NCBI GenBank assembly: GCA_015657545.1
Contig: JADHZC010000011.1
Location: forward strand, 152,571 to 216,570
Origin: Rickettsia sp.
GTDB lineage: Bacteria > Pseudomonadota > Alphaproteobacteria > Rickettsiales > Rickettsiaceae
Length of the DNA stretch: 64,000 nt
Direction of reading: 5' to 3'
The notes below the pieces were generated by a model that worked only from the letters and a program-made list of their open reading frames with translations, was not told where the DNA came from and made no database searches. A program made the translations under genes and the position numbers. Below are positions 38,411 to 48,742 of the stretch, in pieces (the stretch's first letter is position 1; each line of letters starts with the position of its first letter).

Positions 38411-39784
38411 ATGAGTAAAAATTTTGTAAAAGATACAATTTTTGCTAAAAGTTCTGGTTTTGGCAAATCTGGTATAGCTGTTTTTAGAATATCTGGTATT
38501 AAGGCTATGTCTATATTAGAAATGCTTACTAAAAATACTAAAGTAAAGGATATTTCTCCTAGAGAAACAGTTTTATGTAATTTATATGATCCCGTAGAAA
38601 ATTTTATTATAGATAAAGCCATAGTAATTTTTTTTAAAAATCCTAAAAGCTATACAGGGGAAGATATGTTAGAGATACATGCTCATGGTAGTATAGCAAT
38701 AGAAAAGATGATTTTTGAAATATTAAATAAGATTCCAGATGTTAGGATAGCTGAAGCAGGAGAATTTACTAAAAGGGCTTTTATCAATAACAAATTGGAT
38801 TTACTAAAAGTAGAAGCAATATCAGATTTAATAGAATCTGAGACAAAGGAACAACATAAACAAGCTATAAAACAAGCTACAGGAAATTTATCAGAATTAT
38901 ATAGAGGTTGGAGAAATATTTTAATGCAAATAATATTTCAGATAGAAGCCATTTTAGATTTTCCTGATGAAGAAATACCACCAAATATAAAAAATGGTAT
39001 TTTTGATAGTATAAAGCAGTTGAGACATAAAATGGAAAAACATTTAGTCACAGCTAATCAAGGAGAAATATTAAGAACAGGAGTCAAATTATGTATTATT
39101 GGTCCCCCTAATGCCGGTAAATCTAGTTTAATGAATTTTCTTTTAAGTAGAGATGTAGCTATTACATCAGATATTGCAGGCACCACAAGAGACATTATAG
39201 AGGCTCATTTAGATATCAATGGATTTCCTATAATTCTTTATGATACAGCAGGAATACATTCTAATCCTAAAGATGTTATAGAAAAAAAGGGCATTCAAAA
39301 AGCTCTAGAGTTGATTTCAGATGTCCATATTAAAATTTTATTAATAGAATATGGAGATATTGATAATATTAGGTATTTTAAAAAAATTATAAATAACTCT
39401 GATTATATTTTAGCTATTAGTAAAAATGACTTGTTTAAAGAAGAGAACAAAATTTTTGAGCAAGAAATTCTTAATTATAGTCAAAAATTTTTAAAAATTT
39501 CCATTAAAGAAAAAAACACTATAAGTAGATTAATTGATACTATAGGAGAAAAAGCTGCTATTATTATTAATAATAATTCTGAACCTAAAATTTCTAGAGC
39601 CAGACATAAACTAGAGATTGAAAAATCACTATTGTCTGTTATTAAAATTTCTCATCAAGATGATTTGGTGCTAATATCAGAAAAAATTAGGATTGCAAAA
39701 AATCATTTAAGTGGCATAATAGGAGATATTACAACCGAGGATATATTAGAAAAAATTTTCTATAATTTTTGTATAGGAAAATAG
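38411..39784 (+). CDS. mnmE: tRNA modification GTPase MnmE (TrmE)
   Basis: GTPase partner of MnmG in wobble-uridine modification. It has 457 residues. N-terminal formyl-THF-binding domain (KSGIAVFRISG; EIHAHGSIAIEKMI; RAFINNKLDLLKVEAI), inserted G domain with G1 GPPNAGKSS, G2 TSDIAGTTRD, G3 DTAG and NKD-type SKND, and C-terminal FCIGK with the catalytic C-x-GK. First gene of a long plus-strand run. Confidence 0.98.
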   Translation: MSKNFVKDTIFAKSSGFGKSGIAVFRISGIKAMSILEMLTKNTKVKDISPRETVLCNLYDPVENFIIDKAIVIFFKNPKSYTGEDMLEIHAHGSIAIEKMIFEILNKIPDVRIAEAGEFTKRAFINNKLDLLKVEAISDLIESETKEQHKQAIKQATGNLSELYRGWRNILMQIIFQIEAILDFPDEEIPPNIKNGIFDSIKQLRHKMEKHLVTANQGEILRTGVKLCIIGPPNAGKSSLMNFLLSRDVAITSDIAGTTRDIIEAHLDINGFPIILYDTAGIHSNPKDVIEKKGIQKALELISDVHIKILLIEYGDIDNIRYFKKIINNSDYILAISKNDLFKEENKIFEQEILNYSQKFLKISIKEKNTISRLIDTIGEKAAIIINNNSEPKISRARHKLEIEKSLLSVIKISHQDDLVLISEKIRIAKNHLSGIIGDITTEDILEKIFYNFCIGK

Positions 39785-39804
39785 TTAATAAAATTTAATA
39801 AATT

Positions 39805-41907
39805 ATGTATCAAATAAAATACAAAGATATTTTAGAAAAATTTGAATCTTTTGGCGTAAAAATTAATCGTGAATTGGTTGATAGAGCTTTAGATATGTCT
39901 ATTAAAGCTCATCATAATCAGATTAGGGCTTCTAAAATGCCCTATTATTTTCATCCTATAGAAGTGGCTGAGATTGTATCTTATATGAGGCTTGATACCA
40001 AAACAATTATAGCTGCGATTTTACATGATACTGTTGAGGACACAGATGTTTCCCTGTTAGAAATAGAATCTTTTTTTGGAATAGAAGTTGCAAATTTAGT
40101 AGATGGAGTTACAAAATTAACAAAAATAAAATTTGTGCCAGAAAATGTTAAGCAGGCAGAAAATTTTAGAAAATTACTTTTATCAATGAGTAACGATATT
40201 AGAATATTATTAATTAAATTGGCTGATAAATTGCATAATATGCGTACTATAGATTTTATTCAGTCTATGAGCAAAAAGAATAAAAAAGCTATAGAAACGA
40301 TGGAAATATATGCTCCTTTAGCAGAAAGGCTTGGTATGCAGAAAATCAAAAATGAGTTACAAGATATATGTTTTAAGATATTATCTCCAACGGAAAGGCA
40401 AACTATACAATCTAAGATATTGCTCTTTTCAAAAAATAACAATTCTCTTATAAAAGATACGTTATCTGAATTAAGGTCATTATTACAGGAAGATTTAAAA
40501 GATGTACAGATATTTGGTAGAACAAAAACTCCTTATTCTATATGGAAAAAAATGCATACAAAAAAAATCCAATTAGAGCAGCTATCTGATATATTAGCAT
40601 TCAGAATTATAGTTAATTCTTCAATAGATTGTTATCACGCATTAGGTAAAATACATCAAAAATATACTATGATTTATAATCAATTTCACGATTTTATTAG
40701 TAATCCTAAAGAAAATGGTTATAAATCTCTACATACAGTTGTAATAGGACCTTTTGCGCATAAGATTGAAATCCAAATACGAGATAAACAAATGAATGAT
40801 TTAGCAGAAACAGGAATAGCGGCGCATTGGATTTATAAACAAAATCAATCTGTAGGAAACAATCTTAAGCAAAAATATTCTTGGTTACAGGAATTGTTAA
40901 GAATATTAAAACAAAATAGAAATCCTATTGAATTTTTTCAAAACACAAAATTATCAATGTACTATGACAAAATTTTTTGTTTTACTCCTAAGGGAAAGAT
41001 AATATCTTTACCTAAAAAATCTACAGTAGTAGATTTTGCTTATATGGTACATACTGATATAGGAAATAGTTGTATAGGTTCTAAAGTTAATGGTGAAAAT
41101 GTACCTTTAAGAACTATCTTAAAAACAGCAGATACTGTAGAAATAATAACGTCTCCGCATCATTATATCTCAACATCATGTTTAGATTTTGTTGTAACTG
41201 GTAATGCTAGAAGTGCAATAAAAAATGTTTATCGTATACAAGAAAGAGAAAGAACAGTTTCTATAGGTAAAGGAATGCTTATAAGTAAATTGCACAGTTT
41301 AAAATCTTCAAATATTTCTTTGTTATTGAAGATTATAGAAAAAAATTATGATAAAAAAATGGAAAATATGTATTACCTTATAGGTACAAAAAATCTTTCT
41401 ATTCAATATGTTATATCTAACTATCTTTTTAATACGTTAAATTCAATTTTTCCATTTTATGTACAAAGTAAAAAAAACGATTTTCAAACAGATCGTTTTG
41501 TAATGAGTTTTGATCTACAGATTAAATGCTGTAAGATTGATAAAAATACTCGATCAGTGCTTGCTATCTTTAATCAAAAAACAGAAATTGAGTATCATAA
41601 TATTTATTGTTCTAAAATCAAGGATCTTTTTTATATATCTTCCTATAAAATATTAGAAAATCAATCCAAGATTATGTCGTATTTAGTAAAAATCCTAGCT
41701 ACTTGGGTAGGTGATAAACCAAATTTGGATTTTATAGAAAATATTGCAAGAAATGAAAAATGCTATATCCTAAATATAGGGTTGAGAGATATTACAATAG
41801 ATAATTTTATGACTATGGAAATAGTTGCCAATTCTAATTTTAAGGATAATTTATTAAATTTTATAGCTCAAATTTTTAAACATAGTAAAAAAAGCTTTAT
41901 TTTATAA
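39805..41907 (+). CDS. spoT: Bifunctional (p)ppGpp synthetase/hydrolase Rel/SpoT
   Basis: Makes and degrades the stringent-response alarmone. It has 700 residues, undivided. HD hydrolase domain (HPIEVAEIVSYMRLD; AAILHDTVEDTD with the HD pair), synthetase domain (FGRTKTPYSIWKKM; DILAFRIIV; NGYKSLHTVVIGP), TGS domain (FCFTPKGKIISLPKKSTVVDFAY) and a diverged C-terminal region ending in a weak ACT-like domain. All main catalytic motifs of both activities are present, although the synthetase loop has KENGYKSLHT where PNGYQSLHT is usual. acpS starts 1 bp after the stop. Confidence 0.96.
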   Translation: MYQIKYKDILEKFESFGVKINRELVDRALDMSIKAHHNQIRASKMPYYFHPIEVAEIVSYMRLDTKTIIAAILHDTVEDTDVSLLEIESFFGIEVANLVDGVTKLTKIKFVPENVKQAENFRKLLLSMSNDIRILLIKLADKLHNMRTIDFIQSMSKKNKKAIETMEIYAPLAERLGMQKIKNELQDICFKILSPTERQTIQSKILLFSKNNNSLIKDTLSELRSLLQEDLKDVQIFGRTKTPYSIWKKMHTKKIQLEQLSDILAFRIIVNSSIDCYHALGKIHQKYTMIYNQFHDFISNPKENGYKSLHTVVIGPFAHKIEIQIRDKQMNDLAETGIAAHWIYKQNQSVGNNLKQKYSWLQELLRILKQNRNPIEFFQNTKLSMYYDKIFCFTPKGKIISLPKKSTVVDFAYMVHTDIGNSCIGSKVNGENVPLRTILKTADTVEIITSPHHYISTSCLDFVVTGNARSAIKNVYRIQERERTVSIGKGMLISKLHSLKSSNISLLLKIIEKNYDKKMENMYYLIGTKNLSIQYVISNYLFNTLNSIFPFYVQSKKNDFQTDRFVMSFDLQIKCCKIDKNTRSVLAIFNQKTEIEYHNIYCSKIKDLFYISSYKILENQSKIMSYLVKILATWVGDKPNLDFIENIARNEKCYILNIGLRDITIDNFMTMEIVANSNFKDNLLNFIAQIFKHSKKSFIL

Positions 41908-41908
41908 A

Positions 41909-42280
41909 ATGATAATAGGGGCTGGAATTGACCTAGTACAAATTACTAGAATAGAAAAAATTTTACAAAAATATCCTAAAAATTTTCCAAAAAAAATACT
42001 TGGGAATCAGGAATTAAAAATTTATCAAAAAATTATTGAAAAGAACAAATCTAATTATCTTGCTAAAAGATTTTCTGCTAAAGAATCTTTAATCAAAGCA
42101 GTTTCTGCTCTAGATATTGATGTAGGTTTTATAGAGGTGAATTTACTTAACACATTGCAAGGAAAGCCTTTTTTTGTGTTTAATAAAAATTCAATCTTAA
42201 ATCAGTACAAAGTTGACATTTCATTATCTGACGATTATCCTTGCGCTGTATCATTTGTGATAATAAGTTCTTTAAATTAA
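41909..42280 (+). CDS. acpS: Holo-acyl-carrier-protein synthase
   Basis: Transfers 4'-phosphopantetheine from CoA to acyl carrier protein. It has 123 residues. Magnesium-binding start GAGIDLVQITRIEKIL and second motif KRFSAKESLIKAV are present. One base separates it from spoT, the common spoT-acpS pairing. Confidence 0.95.
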   Translation: MIIGAGIDLVQITRIEKILQKYPKNFPKKILGNQELKIYQKIIEKNKSNYLAKRFSAKESLIKAVSALDIDVGFIEVNLLNTLQGKPFFVFNKNSILNQYKVDISLSDDYPCAVSFVIISSLN

Positions 42281-42301
42281 AAGCTCTAAAAAAATATCAA
42301 T

Positions 42302-43732
42302 ATGTTGCTGATGGAAAAAATTATGCCTAAAAAATTAGGCGTGTTTCATATAGTTGGCATAGGAGGTATTGGAATGAGTGCAATAGCAAAAATCATGCTA
42401 AATATGGGCTATAATGTACAAGGATCAAATTTAGATGCTAATTTCAATACTAAAAGTTTACAAAAGCTTGGTATAAATGTTTTTATAGGGCATAGTGAAA
42501 ATAATGTACAAAATATTAATTGCCTGATCATCTCATCTATAATATTATCAGATAATGTGGAAGTAAGATATGCAAAAAAAAATCAGATTCCTGTATTGAA
42601 AAAAGGCGATATATTATCTCATCTTACAAAAGGAAAAGATGTGATATCAATATCTGGATCACATGGTAAAACCACTACATCTGCTCTATTAACTTATATC
42701 TTGAAGCAAGCAGATCTAAGTCATATTTCTCTCGTAGGAGGTATTATGAATGGTGAGCAAACTAATGTGAATATGTTAGGGCAAGGAAAGCATTTTATAC
42801 TTGAGTCAGATGAGTCAGATGGCACGTTTAATATGGTAAGGAATCATTCTGTAGTAGTTACTAATATAGATAGAGAACATTTAGAATATTTTCATTCTTA
42901 TCAGGACTTATTGAATGGTTTTAAAAAATTTATAGCCCAAAAAGATTCAAAGGGTTTTGCTTTAGTGTGCATTGACAGTCCAGGTGTTATTCAGATTTTG
43001 CAAGAACTATCATGTGAAAAAATTAAAAAATATAATATCATAAGTTACGGTATAACAAATCTTGAAGCTGATATTGTAGCTTATAATATTAGATATTTTG
43101 ATTATTATTCAATTTTTGATATTAAGTCCAATTCAGATATTTTACCAATAAATGTGAGAGATATAAAAATTCCTTTACCTGGGGCTCACAATGTTTTGAA
43201 TGGTTTAGCAGCTATAATTTCTGCTTTAAAAATGGATATAACAATTAACTCTTTAATATTAGAAAATTTCAAAGGAGTGAAACGTAGATTTAACAAAATT
43301 TTAGAATACAAAGAGTCCATAATAATAGATGATTATGCTCATCACCCAACAGAAGTGAAAGCAATTTTAAAGACGGCTAGAAATATCTCTGATAAAAATT
43401 CAGGAAGAGTTATATTGTTTTTTCAACCACATAAAATTTCAAGAGTTAAGGAATTATTCCAAGAATTTGTAGAATCTTTGTCTAAAGCTGATATAGTTTT
43501 TATAACTGAAATTTTTGATGTAGGAGAAAGTTTGTTATCAAGTAAATCTTCTAGAGACTTAGTGAAATATATCAAAAAGATAAATTCTAACTGTTTTTTT
43601 CTAGAGGATATGCAGCAAATACCGGATTTTATAAAATCCTACTATCAAAAACATGATATATTTATAATCATGGGAGCAGGAGATATTTCTTGCATGAGAG
43701 ATATGATAGAACATAAATTGTACCAATATTAA
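42302..43732 (+). CDS. murC: UDP-N-acetylmuramate-L-alanine ligase
   Basis: Cytosolic ligase adding the first amino acid of the peptidoglycan stem peptide. It has 476 residues. Rossmann start VGIGGIGMSAIAKIM, ATP loop SGSHGKTTTSALL, ESDESDGTF, and YAHHPTEVKAIL. The start could be ATG 42302, 42311 or 42323; the family usually begins a few residues before the VGIGG motif. murB follows after 31 bp. Confidence 0.97.
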   Translation: MLLMEKIMPKKLGVFHIVGIGGIGMSAIAKIMLNMGYNVQGSNLDANFNTKSLQKLGINVFIGHSENNVQNINCLIISSIILSDNVEVRYAKKNQIPVLKKGDILSHLTKGKDVISISGSHGKTTTSALLTYILKQADLSHISLVGGIMNGEQTNVNMLGQGKHFILESDESDGTFNMVRNHSVVVTNIDREHLEYFHSYQDLLNGFKKFIAQKDSKGFALVCIDSPGVIQILQELSCEKIKKYNIISYGITNLEADIVAYNIRYFDYYSIFDIKSNSDILPINVRDIKIPLPGAHNVLNGLAAIISALKMDITINSLILENFKGVKRRFNKILEYKESIIIDDYAHHPTEVKAILKTARNISDKNSGRVILFFQPHKISRVKELFQEFVESLSKADIVFITEIFDVGESLLSSKSSRDLVKYIKKINSNCFFLEDMQQIPDFIKSYYQKHDIFIIMGAGDISCMRDMIEHKLYQY

Positions 43733-43763
43733 ATAATCAAATTATTTTATTTCTTAAGTAAAT

Positions 43764-44675
43764 ATGTCAGATTCTGCATTCAGAGATTTACTAGATAAGT
43801 TTCAGATTTTTTATAAAACTCAATATTATTTGTCGAGTTTAACATGGTTAAAAACAGGAGGTAAAGCAGAATTTTATATAAGAGTTATAAATTTAGAAAC
43901 ATTAAAAAATATTATATTATCTAATAAAAATCATTTTAGTATCCATATTATAGGTGCGGGTTCTAATGTGATTGTTAGTGATTTAGGAGTCAAGGGAATA
44001 ACAATAAAGTTAATTGGAGATTTTACTCAGATTCAGTTAGAATATGATAGGATTATAGTAGGTGCAGGTTGTTTAAATTTCAATTTGGTAAAATTTGCTC
44101 AGGCAAATAGCTTATCGGGTTTTGAATTTTTATCTGGTATTCCAGGAACATTAGGAGGAGCCATTTCTACCAATGCAGGAGCTTATGGTTCTGAAATAAA
44201 GGATTTAATATTATGTGTAGAAGCTATAGATAATATTGAAGGTAAGCTTTATAAATTTGAAAAAGATGAATGTCAATTTTCTTATAGATCAAATAATTTG
44301 CCTAAAAATCTTATATTTACAAAATTACATCTAAGGGCTGTAAAAGGAGATAGATTAAAAATTAATAGTAAAATCCAAGATTTCAATAATTTTCGTTCTC
44401 GAAAACAGCCTAAAAACAAAACTTGTGGTAGTGTGTTTTTAAATCCTCCAAATATGAAAGCTTGGGAATTGATAGATTCTCTTGGTCTTAGAAATAAGAT
44501 CATAGGAGGTGCAAAAATATCCGATATTCATTGTAATTTTATACAAAATTTTCATAATGCTAAATCTCAGGATGTTTTTGATTTAATCAAATTAGTAAAA
44601 AATATGGTAAAGAAACATCATAAAATAAATTTAGATCTAGAAGTAAAAATTTTAGGGAATCACAATATTAACTAA
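43764..44675 (+). CDS. murB: UDP-N-acetylenolpyruvoylglucosamine reductase
   Basis: FAD enzyme making UDP-MurNAc. It has 303 residues (type I). FAD-binding GAGSNVIVSDLGVKG, SGIPGTLGGAISTNAGAYG, FSYRSNNLP, and the active-site segment CGSVFLNPPNMKAWELID, where FLNP replaces the usual FKNP. The usual downstream ddl and ftsQ are absent here. Confidence 0.96.
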   Translation: MSDSAFRDLLDKFQIFYKTQYYLSSLTWLKTGGKAEFYIRVINLETLKNIILSNKNHFSIHIIGAGSNVIVSDLGVKGITIKLIGDFTQIQLEYDRIIVGAGCLNFNLVKFAQANSLSGFEFLSGIPGTLGGAISTNAGAYGSEIKDLILCVEAIDNIEGKLYKFEKDECQFSYRSNNLPKNLIFTKLHLRAVKGDRLKINSKIQDFNNFRSRKQPKNKTCGSVFLNPPNMKAWELIDSLGLRNKIIGGAKISDIHCNFIQNFHNAKSQDVFDLIKLVKNMVKKHHKINLDLEVKILGNHNIN

Positions 44676-44766
44676 GAAAAGATCATTTTCTAATTGTTTT
44701 TGATGAAAATCTTTGTTAAAAACAATATTCAATAGATTGCTAATTTATCGAGAATTATTTTACTAA

Positions 44767-45666
44767 ATGTCAAATTCACTTAAAACCTCTGTAGCACTGG
44801 AAGAAGAGGTAAAAACTAGCGATAGTGTTTTCAATGCAATAATTGGTTATTTTATACCGAATTATAATGCTACTAATGTAGCAGTATTAAGATTGGAAGG
44901 TTTGATAGGGGATGTATCAAGATTTAAATCTTCATTAAAATTTAGTCATATAAATCAATTAATAGAAAAAACTTTTAAGGTCAGAAATTTACAGGCAGTT
45001 TTTCTTGTAATAAATTCACCAGGTGGTTCTCCGGTTCAATCTGAACTTATAGCTTCGAGGATTATTAATTTATCAAAAGAGAAAAACATACCTGTTTATA
45101 GTTTTGTAGAAGATATTGCCGCTTCAGGAGGATATTGGCTTGCATGTGCAGGAGAACAAATTTTTGCAAGTAAAAATTCTATTATAGGGAGTATAGGAGT
45201 CACATATACTGGTTTTGGATTTACTAAATTGATAGATAAATTAGGGGTAGAGAGAAGAATTTTTACTCAAGGAAAGAATAAGTCAGTATTAGATCCATTT
45301 GTTCCAACTAAAGAGTCTGATATAGAATTGATACAAGATATTCAAAAAGACATTCACAAGAACTTTATAGAATATATTATGTCAAGGAGAGGAGGTAAAA
45401 TCAATCAATCTAAAGGAGATCTTTTTCAAGGAAATTTTTGGAGTGGAGAGAGATCTTTGTCTCTAGGACTAATAGATGGTATTGAGGATATTTTCTCATT
45501 TATAAAGAAGAAATATCCTAGTTCTAATATTAAATATATGGAGGGAAAAAAATCTTGGTTTAAAGATAAATTGGGCTTACAATATCAAAATTTGGATCCT
45601 TTATCTTTAAATTTAATTAAACTACTTGAAAATCAAGAGCAGGATAATAGGTTTAAATTTTTTTGA
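44767..45666 (+). CDS. sppA: S49-family signal peptide peptidase (SppA/SohB-like)
   Basis: Serine protease degrading cleaved signal peptides or membrane proteins. It has 299 residues. The chain shows INSPGGSPVQSELIASRI, the nucleophile region VEDIAASGGYWLACAG, and NSIIGSIGVTY, followed by the conserved GVERRIFTQGKNKSVLDPF with the candidate general-base lysine. No clear N-terminal membrane helix is visible; the mild hydrophobic stretch at about 22-35 is weak. Ends 2 bp before prmC. Confidence 0.92.
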   Translation: MSNSLKTSVALEEEVKTSDSVFNAIIGYFIPNYNATNVAVLRLEGLIGDVSRFKSSLKFSHINQLIEKTFKVRNLQAVFLVINSPGGSPVQSELIASRIINLSKEKNIPVYSFVEDIAASGGYWLACAGEQIFASKNSIIGSIGVTYTGFGFTKLIDKLGVERRIFTQGKNKSVLDPFVPTKESDIELIQDIQKDIHKNFIEYIMSRRGGKINQSKGDLFQGNFWSGERSLSLGLIDGIEDIFSFIKKKYPSSNIKYMEGKKSWFKDKLGLQYQNLDPLSLNLIKLLENQEQDNRFKFF

Positions 45667-45668
45667 TT

Positions 45669-46526
45669 ATGAAAATATTAGAAGCTTTAAAAAAAGCACA
45701 TAAAAATCTTCATCTGTTAAGTTCTAAATCTTTAGATGCTAATTTGTTATTATCTTCTGTTCTCAAAAAGAGTCTAGAATTTTTAGTAGCACATGAAAAT
45801 TATGTGCTCAATTTGGAAGAAAAGAAAATTTTTTTTGATTTAATAAAGAGAAGAGCTAAAAATGAACCTATAGCTTATATTTTAAAACAAAAAGAGTTTT
45901 TTTCTAGAAAATTTTTTATTGATCGGAATGTATTGATTCCTAGACCAGACACAGAAATTTTAGTTGAACAAATCATAAAAAAATGTAATTTTTTAAAAAA
46001 AAAATCTCTTAATATTTTAGAGATAGGAACAGGTTCTGGTATTATAGCTATTACTTTAGCTTTGGAGCTGAAGGATCTTGATATTAAAGTTGTTGCAACT
46101 GATGTTGACAGTAAAATTTTGAAAATAGCTCAAAAAAATGCTAAAAAATTTTTATTAGAAAATATTACTTTTATAAAAAGCAATATATTTCAAAGGTTAG
46201 ATCAATATAAAGAATTTTTTGATATCATAGTTAGTAATCCTCCTTATATTGATAAAAAATCTGAAAAGCATTTACTTTCTCCAGATATCAAACAATATGA
46301 ACCTAAAAAAGCTCTTTTTGCCATTAATAAAGGCTTATTTTTTTTCCAGAAAATTTCTGATAATGCTAAATATTTTCTCAAAACACATGGTTCATTATTT
46401 TTAGAGATTAATCCTTACAAGAAAAAATCTATAGAAAAAATTATTCAAAACGCAAAATTGAAATTTATTGATGCATATTATGATTTACAAAATTTACCAA
46501 GAGTTATTCAAGCTGAAAAGCTTTAA
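45669..46526 (+). CDS. prmC: Release-factor glutamine methyltransferase PrmC (HemK)
   Basis: Methylates the GGQ glutamine of peptide-chain release factors. It has 285 residues starting at ATG 45669; the TTG at 45663 would overlap sppA. Substrate region IAYILKQKEFFSRKFFID and NVLIPRPDTEILVE, SAM motif EIGTGSGIIAITLALE, and catalytic IVSNPPYIDKKS. Confidence 0.96.
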   Translation: MKILEALKKAHKNLHLLSSKSLDANLLLSSVLKKSLEFLVAHENYVLNLEEKKIFFDLIKRRAKNEPIAYILKQKEFFSRKFFIDRNVLIPRPDTEILVEQIIKKCNFLKKKSLNILEIGTGSGIIAITLALELKDLDIKVVATDVDSKILKIAQKNAKKFLLENITFIKSNIFQRLDQYKEFFDIIVSNPPYIDKKSEKHLLSPDIKQYEPKKALFAINKGLFFFQKISDNAKYFLKTHGSLFLEINPYKKKSIEKIIQNAKLKFIDAYYDLQNLPRVIQAEKL

Positions 46527-46529
46527 TAT

Positions 46530-47732
46530 ATGATCTTCCTCTTTTATACTATATTTACTTTGAGTATAGGGTTCAATTTATATTTTTTTTATAAAATAAT
46601 ATCATTAAGAGCTGCTTTACTATTTTCTAATCAAAAATTATCTGAAAGTGAATTTTCAAGATCAAATTTAGAAAAATTTCGTTTAGAAGATTTACAAAAA
46701 ATTGAAAGATTTTCTTCTCAGTTAGAACTTAAAGATAAAATGATTTCTGAATATCAAACAAGTAAAGAACAATTTTTAGAAGAAAGTAAAAAAACTCTTG
46801 CAGATCTGGGTAATAAATTAGGTAAAGAACTTATAGATATACATAGACAAGAAACTAAAGAATCTAGAGAATTATCTGAGAATAACATAAGCAAAGCATC
46901 AGAAAAATTTAATCAAGAATTTATCAAAATAGCAAATATGGTAAGTAATTTAGATAAAGATGTGAATGAGTCTAAAAATTCTGTGAACTTTATTAAGACA
47001 TCTCTTTTATCTCCTTCTTCATTTGGACAATTAGCAGAAATCACATTAGAAAATATTTTGAAATCCTCTGGGTTAAAAAGAGGAGTAGATTTTGTTGTGC
47101 AATATAGCATTATGGGAGATGGTTTAAATAAGTTAAGACCAGATGCAGTAGTATTTTTACCAGGTAATAATATTATGTTGATAGATGCTAAATCTTCGAC
47201 ATTTTTAATTAAAGAAGAGAATCAGAAGTTTTTGCTTAAATCTATAAATAATCATCTAAAGTCTCTTGTCAAAAAAGATTATGCGGAAGTTGCTTTTCAA
47301 GAATTGTCTAAAAAATCTTTCAAAGTTAACAATATTATGACTATAATGTTTTTACCTACTGAACAATCTATAGAAAAAATCTCTAATCTAGATCAAGAAT
47401 TTTTAAGGAAATCTTGGGAAATGAATATTTTTCCTGTAGGCCCTGTAGGATTGATGAATATGCTGTCCTTAACAAAATTTCATATATCTGAACAAAAAAT
47501 GTTAGATAATTATGATCAAATTATTTCAGAAATTAAAAAATTGCTTTCTTCTATAACAATACTTAGCGGACATATCGATAAATTAGAAAGTAATCTAACT
47601 AATATGAATAATAATTTTCAAAAATTTCTAGGATCATTTAATGGTAATTTTTTACGCAGAGTTGACAAGATATCAATTCTTGGTCTTAGTAAATCTCAAT
47701 CTGTACAAACAAATCTCACTGAAGTCATATGA
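46530..47732 (+). CDS. rmuC: DNA recombination protein RmuC
   Basis: Membrane-anchored nuclease-fold protein thought to limit rearrangement of DNA inverted repeats. It has 400 residues with an N-terminal membrane helix (about 2-24), a long coiled coil (about 30-150) and a restriction-endonuclease-like core at about 168-330 (FGQLAEITLENILKSSGLK; LRPDAVVFLPGNNIMLIDAK). Full length. 3 bp after prmC. Confidence 0.95.
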   Translation: MIFLFYTIFTLSIGFNLYFFYKIISLRAALLFSNQKLSESEFSRSNLEKFRLEDLQKIERFSSQLELKDKMISEYQTSKEQFLEESKKTLADLGNKLGKELIDIHRQETKESRELSENNISKASEKFNQEFIKIANMVSNLDKDVNESKNSVNFIKTSLLSPSSFGQLAEITLENILKSSGLKRGVDFVVQYSIMGDGLNKLRPDAVVFLPGNNIMLIDAKSSTFLIKEENQKFLLKSINNHLKSLVKKDYAEVAFQELSKKSFKVNNIMTIMFLPTEQSIEKISNLDQEFLRKSWEMNIFPVGPVGLMNMLSLTKFHISEQKMLDNYDQIISEIKKLLSSITILSGHIDKLESNLTNMNNNFQKFLGSFNGNFLRRVDKISILGLSKSQSVQTNLTEVI

Positions 47733-47836
47733 TATATGTTATTTATAGAATATGAATCTAATTTATTGACAGGTATTTTTAGATTGATTTATTGATTGGA
47801 AATTAATAGCATAAAGTGCTTATTTGATAATGTTTT

Positions 47837-48520
47837 GTGGATAAATATTTTGTAATTTCAATGTTTATATCTAAAGATACCAATGTTTTGCTTTCCAATC
47901 CACAAGATTGGAAAGATTTTTTTAATATACTTCAACAACAAACCAAAAATTATTTGACAATCTCCTATAGATTTAAAAAAATTATTAAATTTTTTCTTTT
48001 GGCTGAAATAGACAATTCATACGATATTAAATTATTCAATAAAATTTTCAAATATTTAGAAAATCTTAATCAAGAAACTAAATGTATTTTACAAAAGATA
48101 TTAATATCTTGTAAAGAAGAAAAAGATATTGTTCAAGAAAAACATACTAAATCTTTAATTAATAAATTATCAAAAATTTCTACTTCAATAGAGTCTTCTA
48201 TGTTTTTATCAGAAGAGATATTGGAAGCATCATTTCAGATTTTTTCTCAAAATGCTCTTCAAGAAGTTTATAAAGCAAAAAAATCACATATGGATTCTTT
48301 ATTATATATTCATAAAAAAATTATAGGGAATTTATATGATTTTAAAATCTGTGTACAGGATATTATCATTTCTACATCGGAAGCTAATATACAAGATGTA
48401 AAAGAAAAAAAATTTTCTGTTTTTGCTATTCAGGATAAAATTTTTGATATCCCATTAATATCACCATTACCATCTTCTATATCAGAAAAGATTGATTTAT
48501 CTGAAGAAGAATTAATATAG
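47837..48520 (+). CDS. Helical orphan protein of unknown function
   Basis: Not recognised. It has 227 residues, mostly alpha-helical and lysine-rich, with a short proline/serine segment near the C terminus (ISPLPSSIS) and an acidic end. No signal peptide or transmembrane helix. The only start before residue 9 is GTG 47837, which overlaps a DnaA-box-like TGTGGATAA; ATG 47861 is the alternative. 104 bp after rmuC, convergent with rluD. Confidence 0.6.
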   Translation: MDKYFVISMFISKDTNVLLSNPQDWKDFFNILQQQTKNYLTISYRFKKIIKFFLLAEIDNSYDIKLFNKIFKYLENLNQETKCILQKILISCKEEKDIVQEKHTKSLINKLSKISTSIESSMFLSEEILEASFQIFSQNALQEVYKAKKSHMDSLLYIHKKIIGNLYDFKICVQDIIISTSEANIQDVKEKKFSVFAIQDKIFDIPLISPLPSSISEKIDLSEEELI

Positions 48521-48672
48521 TGATATAATTTATCTATGTTAGTTAGATAGTTCTATTTAGGAAAATTGCATTTTAATATTTCTTCATCTAGAAGATCTAG
48601 TTATTTATATAATGTCTTATCTTTTATTTCTGAAGGATATATAAAAGATTTATATAGATAAAAATTTTTTAA

Positions 48673-48688
48673 CTCTAATTTATTAGAG
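48673..48688. repeat. Short perfect inverted repeat, possible terminator
   Basis: CTCTAAT-TT-ATTAGAG lies in the 222-bp gap between the convergent 227-aa orphan and rluD. It is not followed directly by a T-run on either strand, so terminator function is uncertain. Confidence 0.35.
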
Positions 48689-48742
48689 GCTGAGTAGAAA
48701 AAATAAATATCAAAAATATCAAAGATCAAATATTAATGATAT

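Noticed and set aside
47836..47844. TGTGGATAA, a perfect DnaA-box match
   Set aside because: A single isolated 9-mer without a cluster of boxes; the parS/parAB region is a better origin marker.
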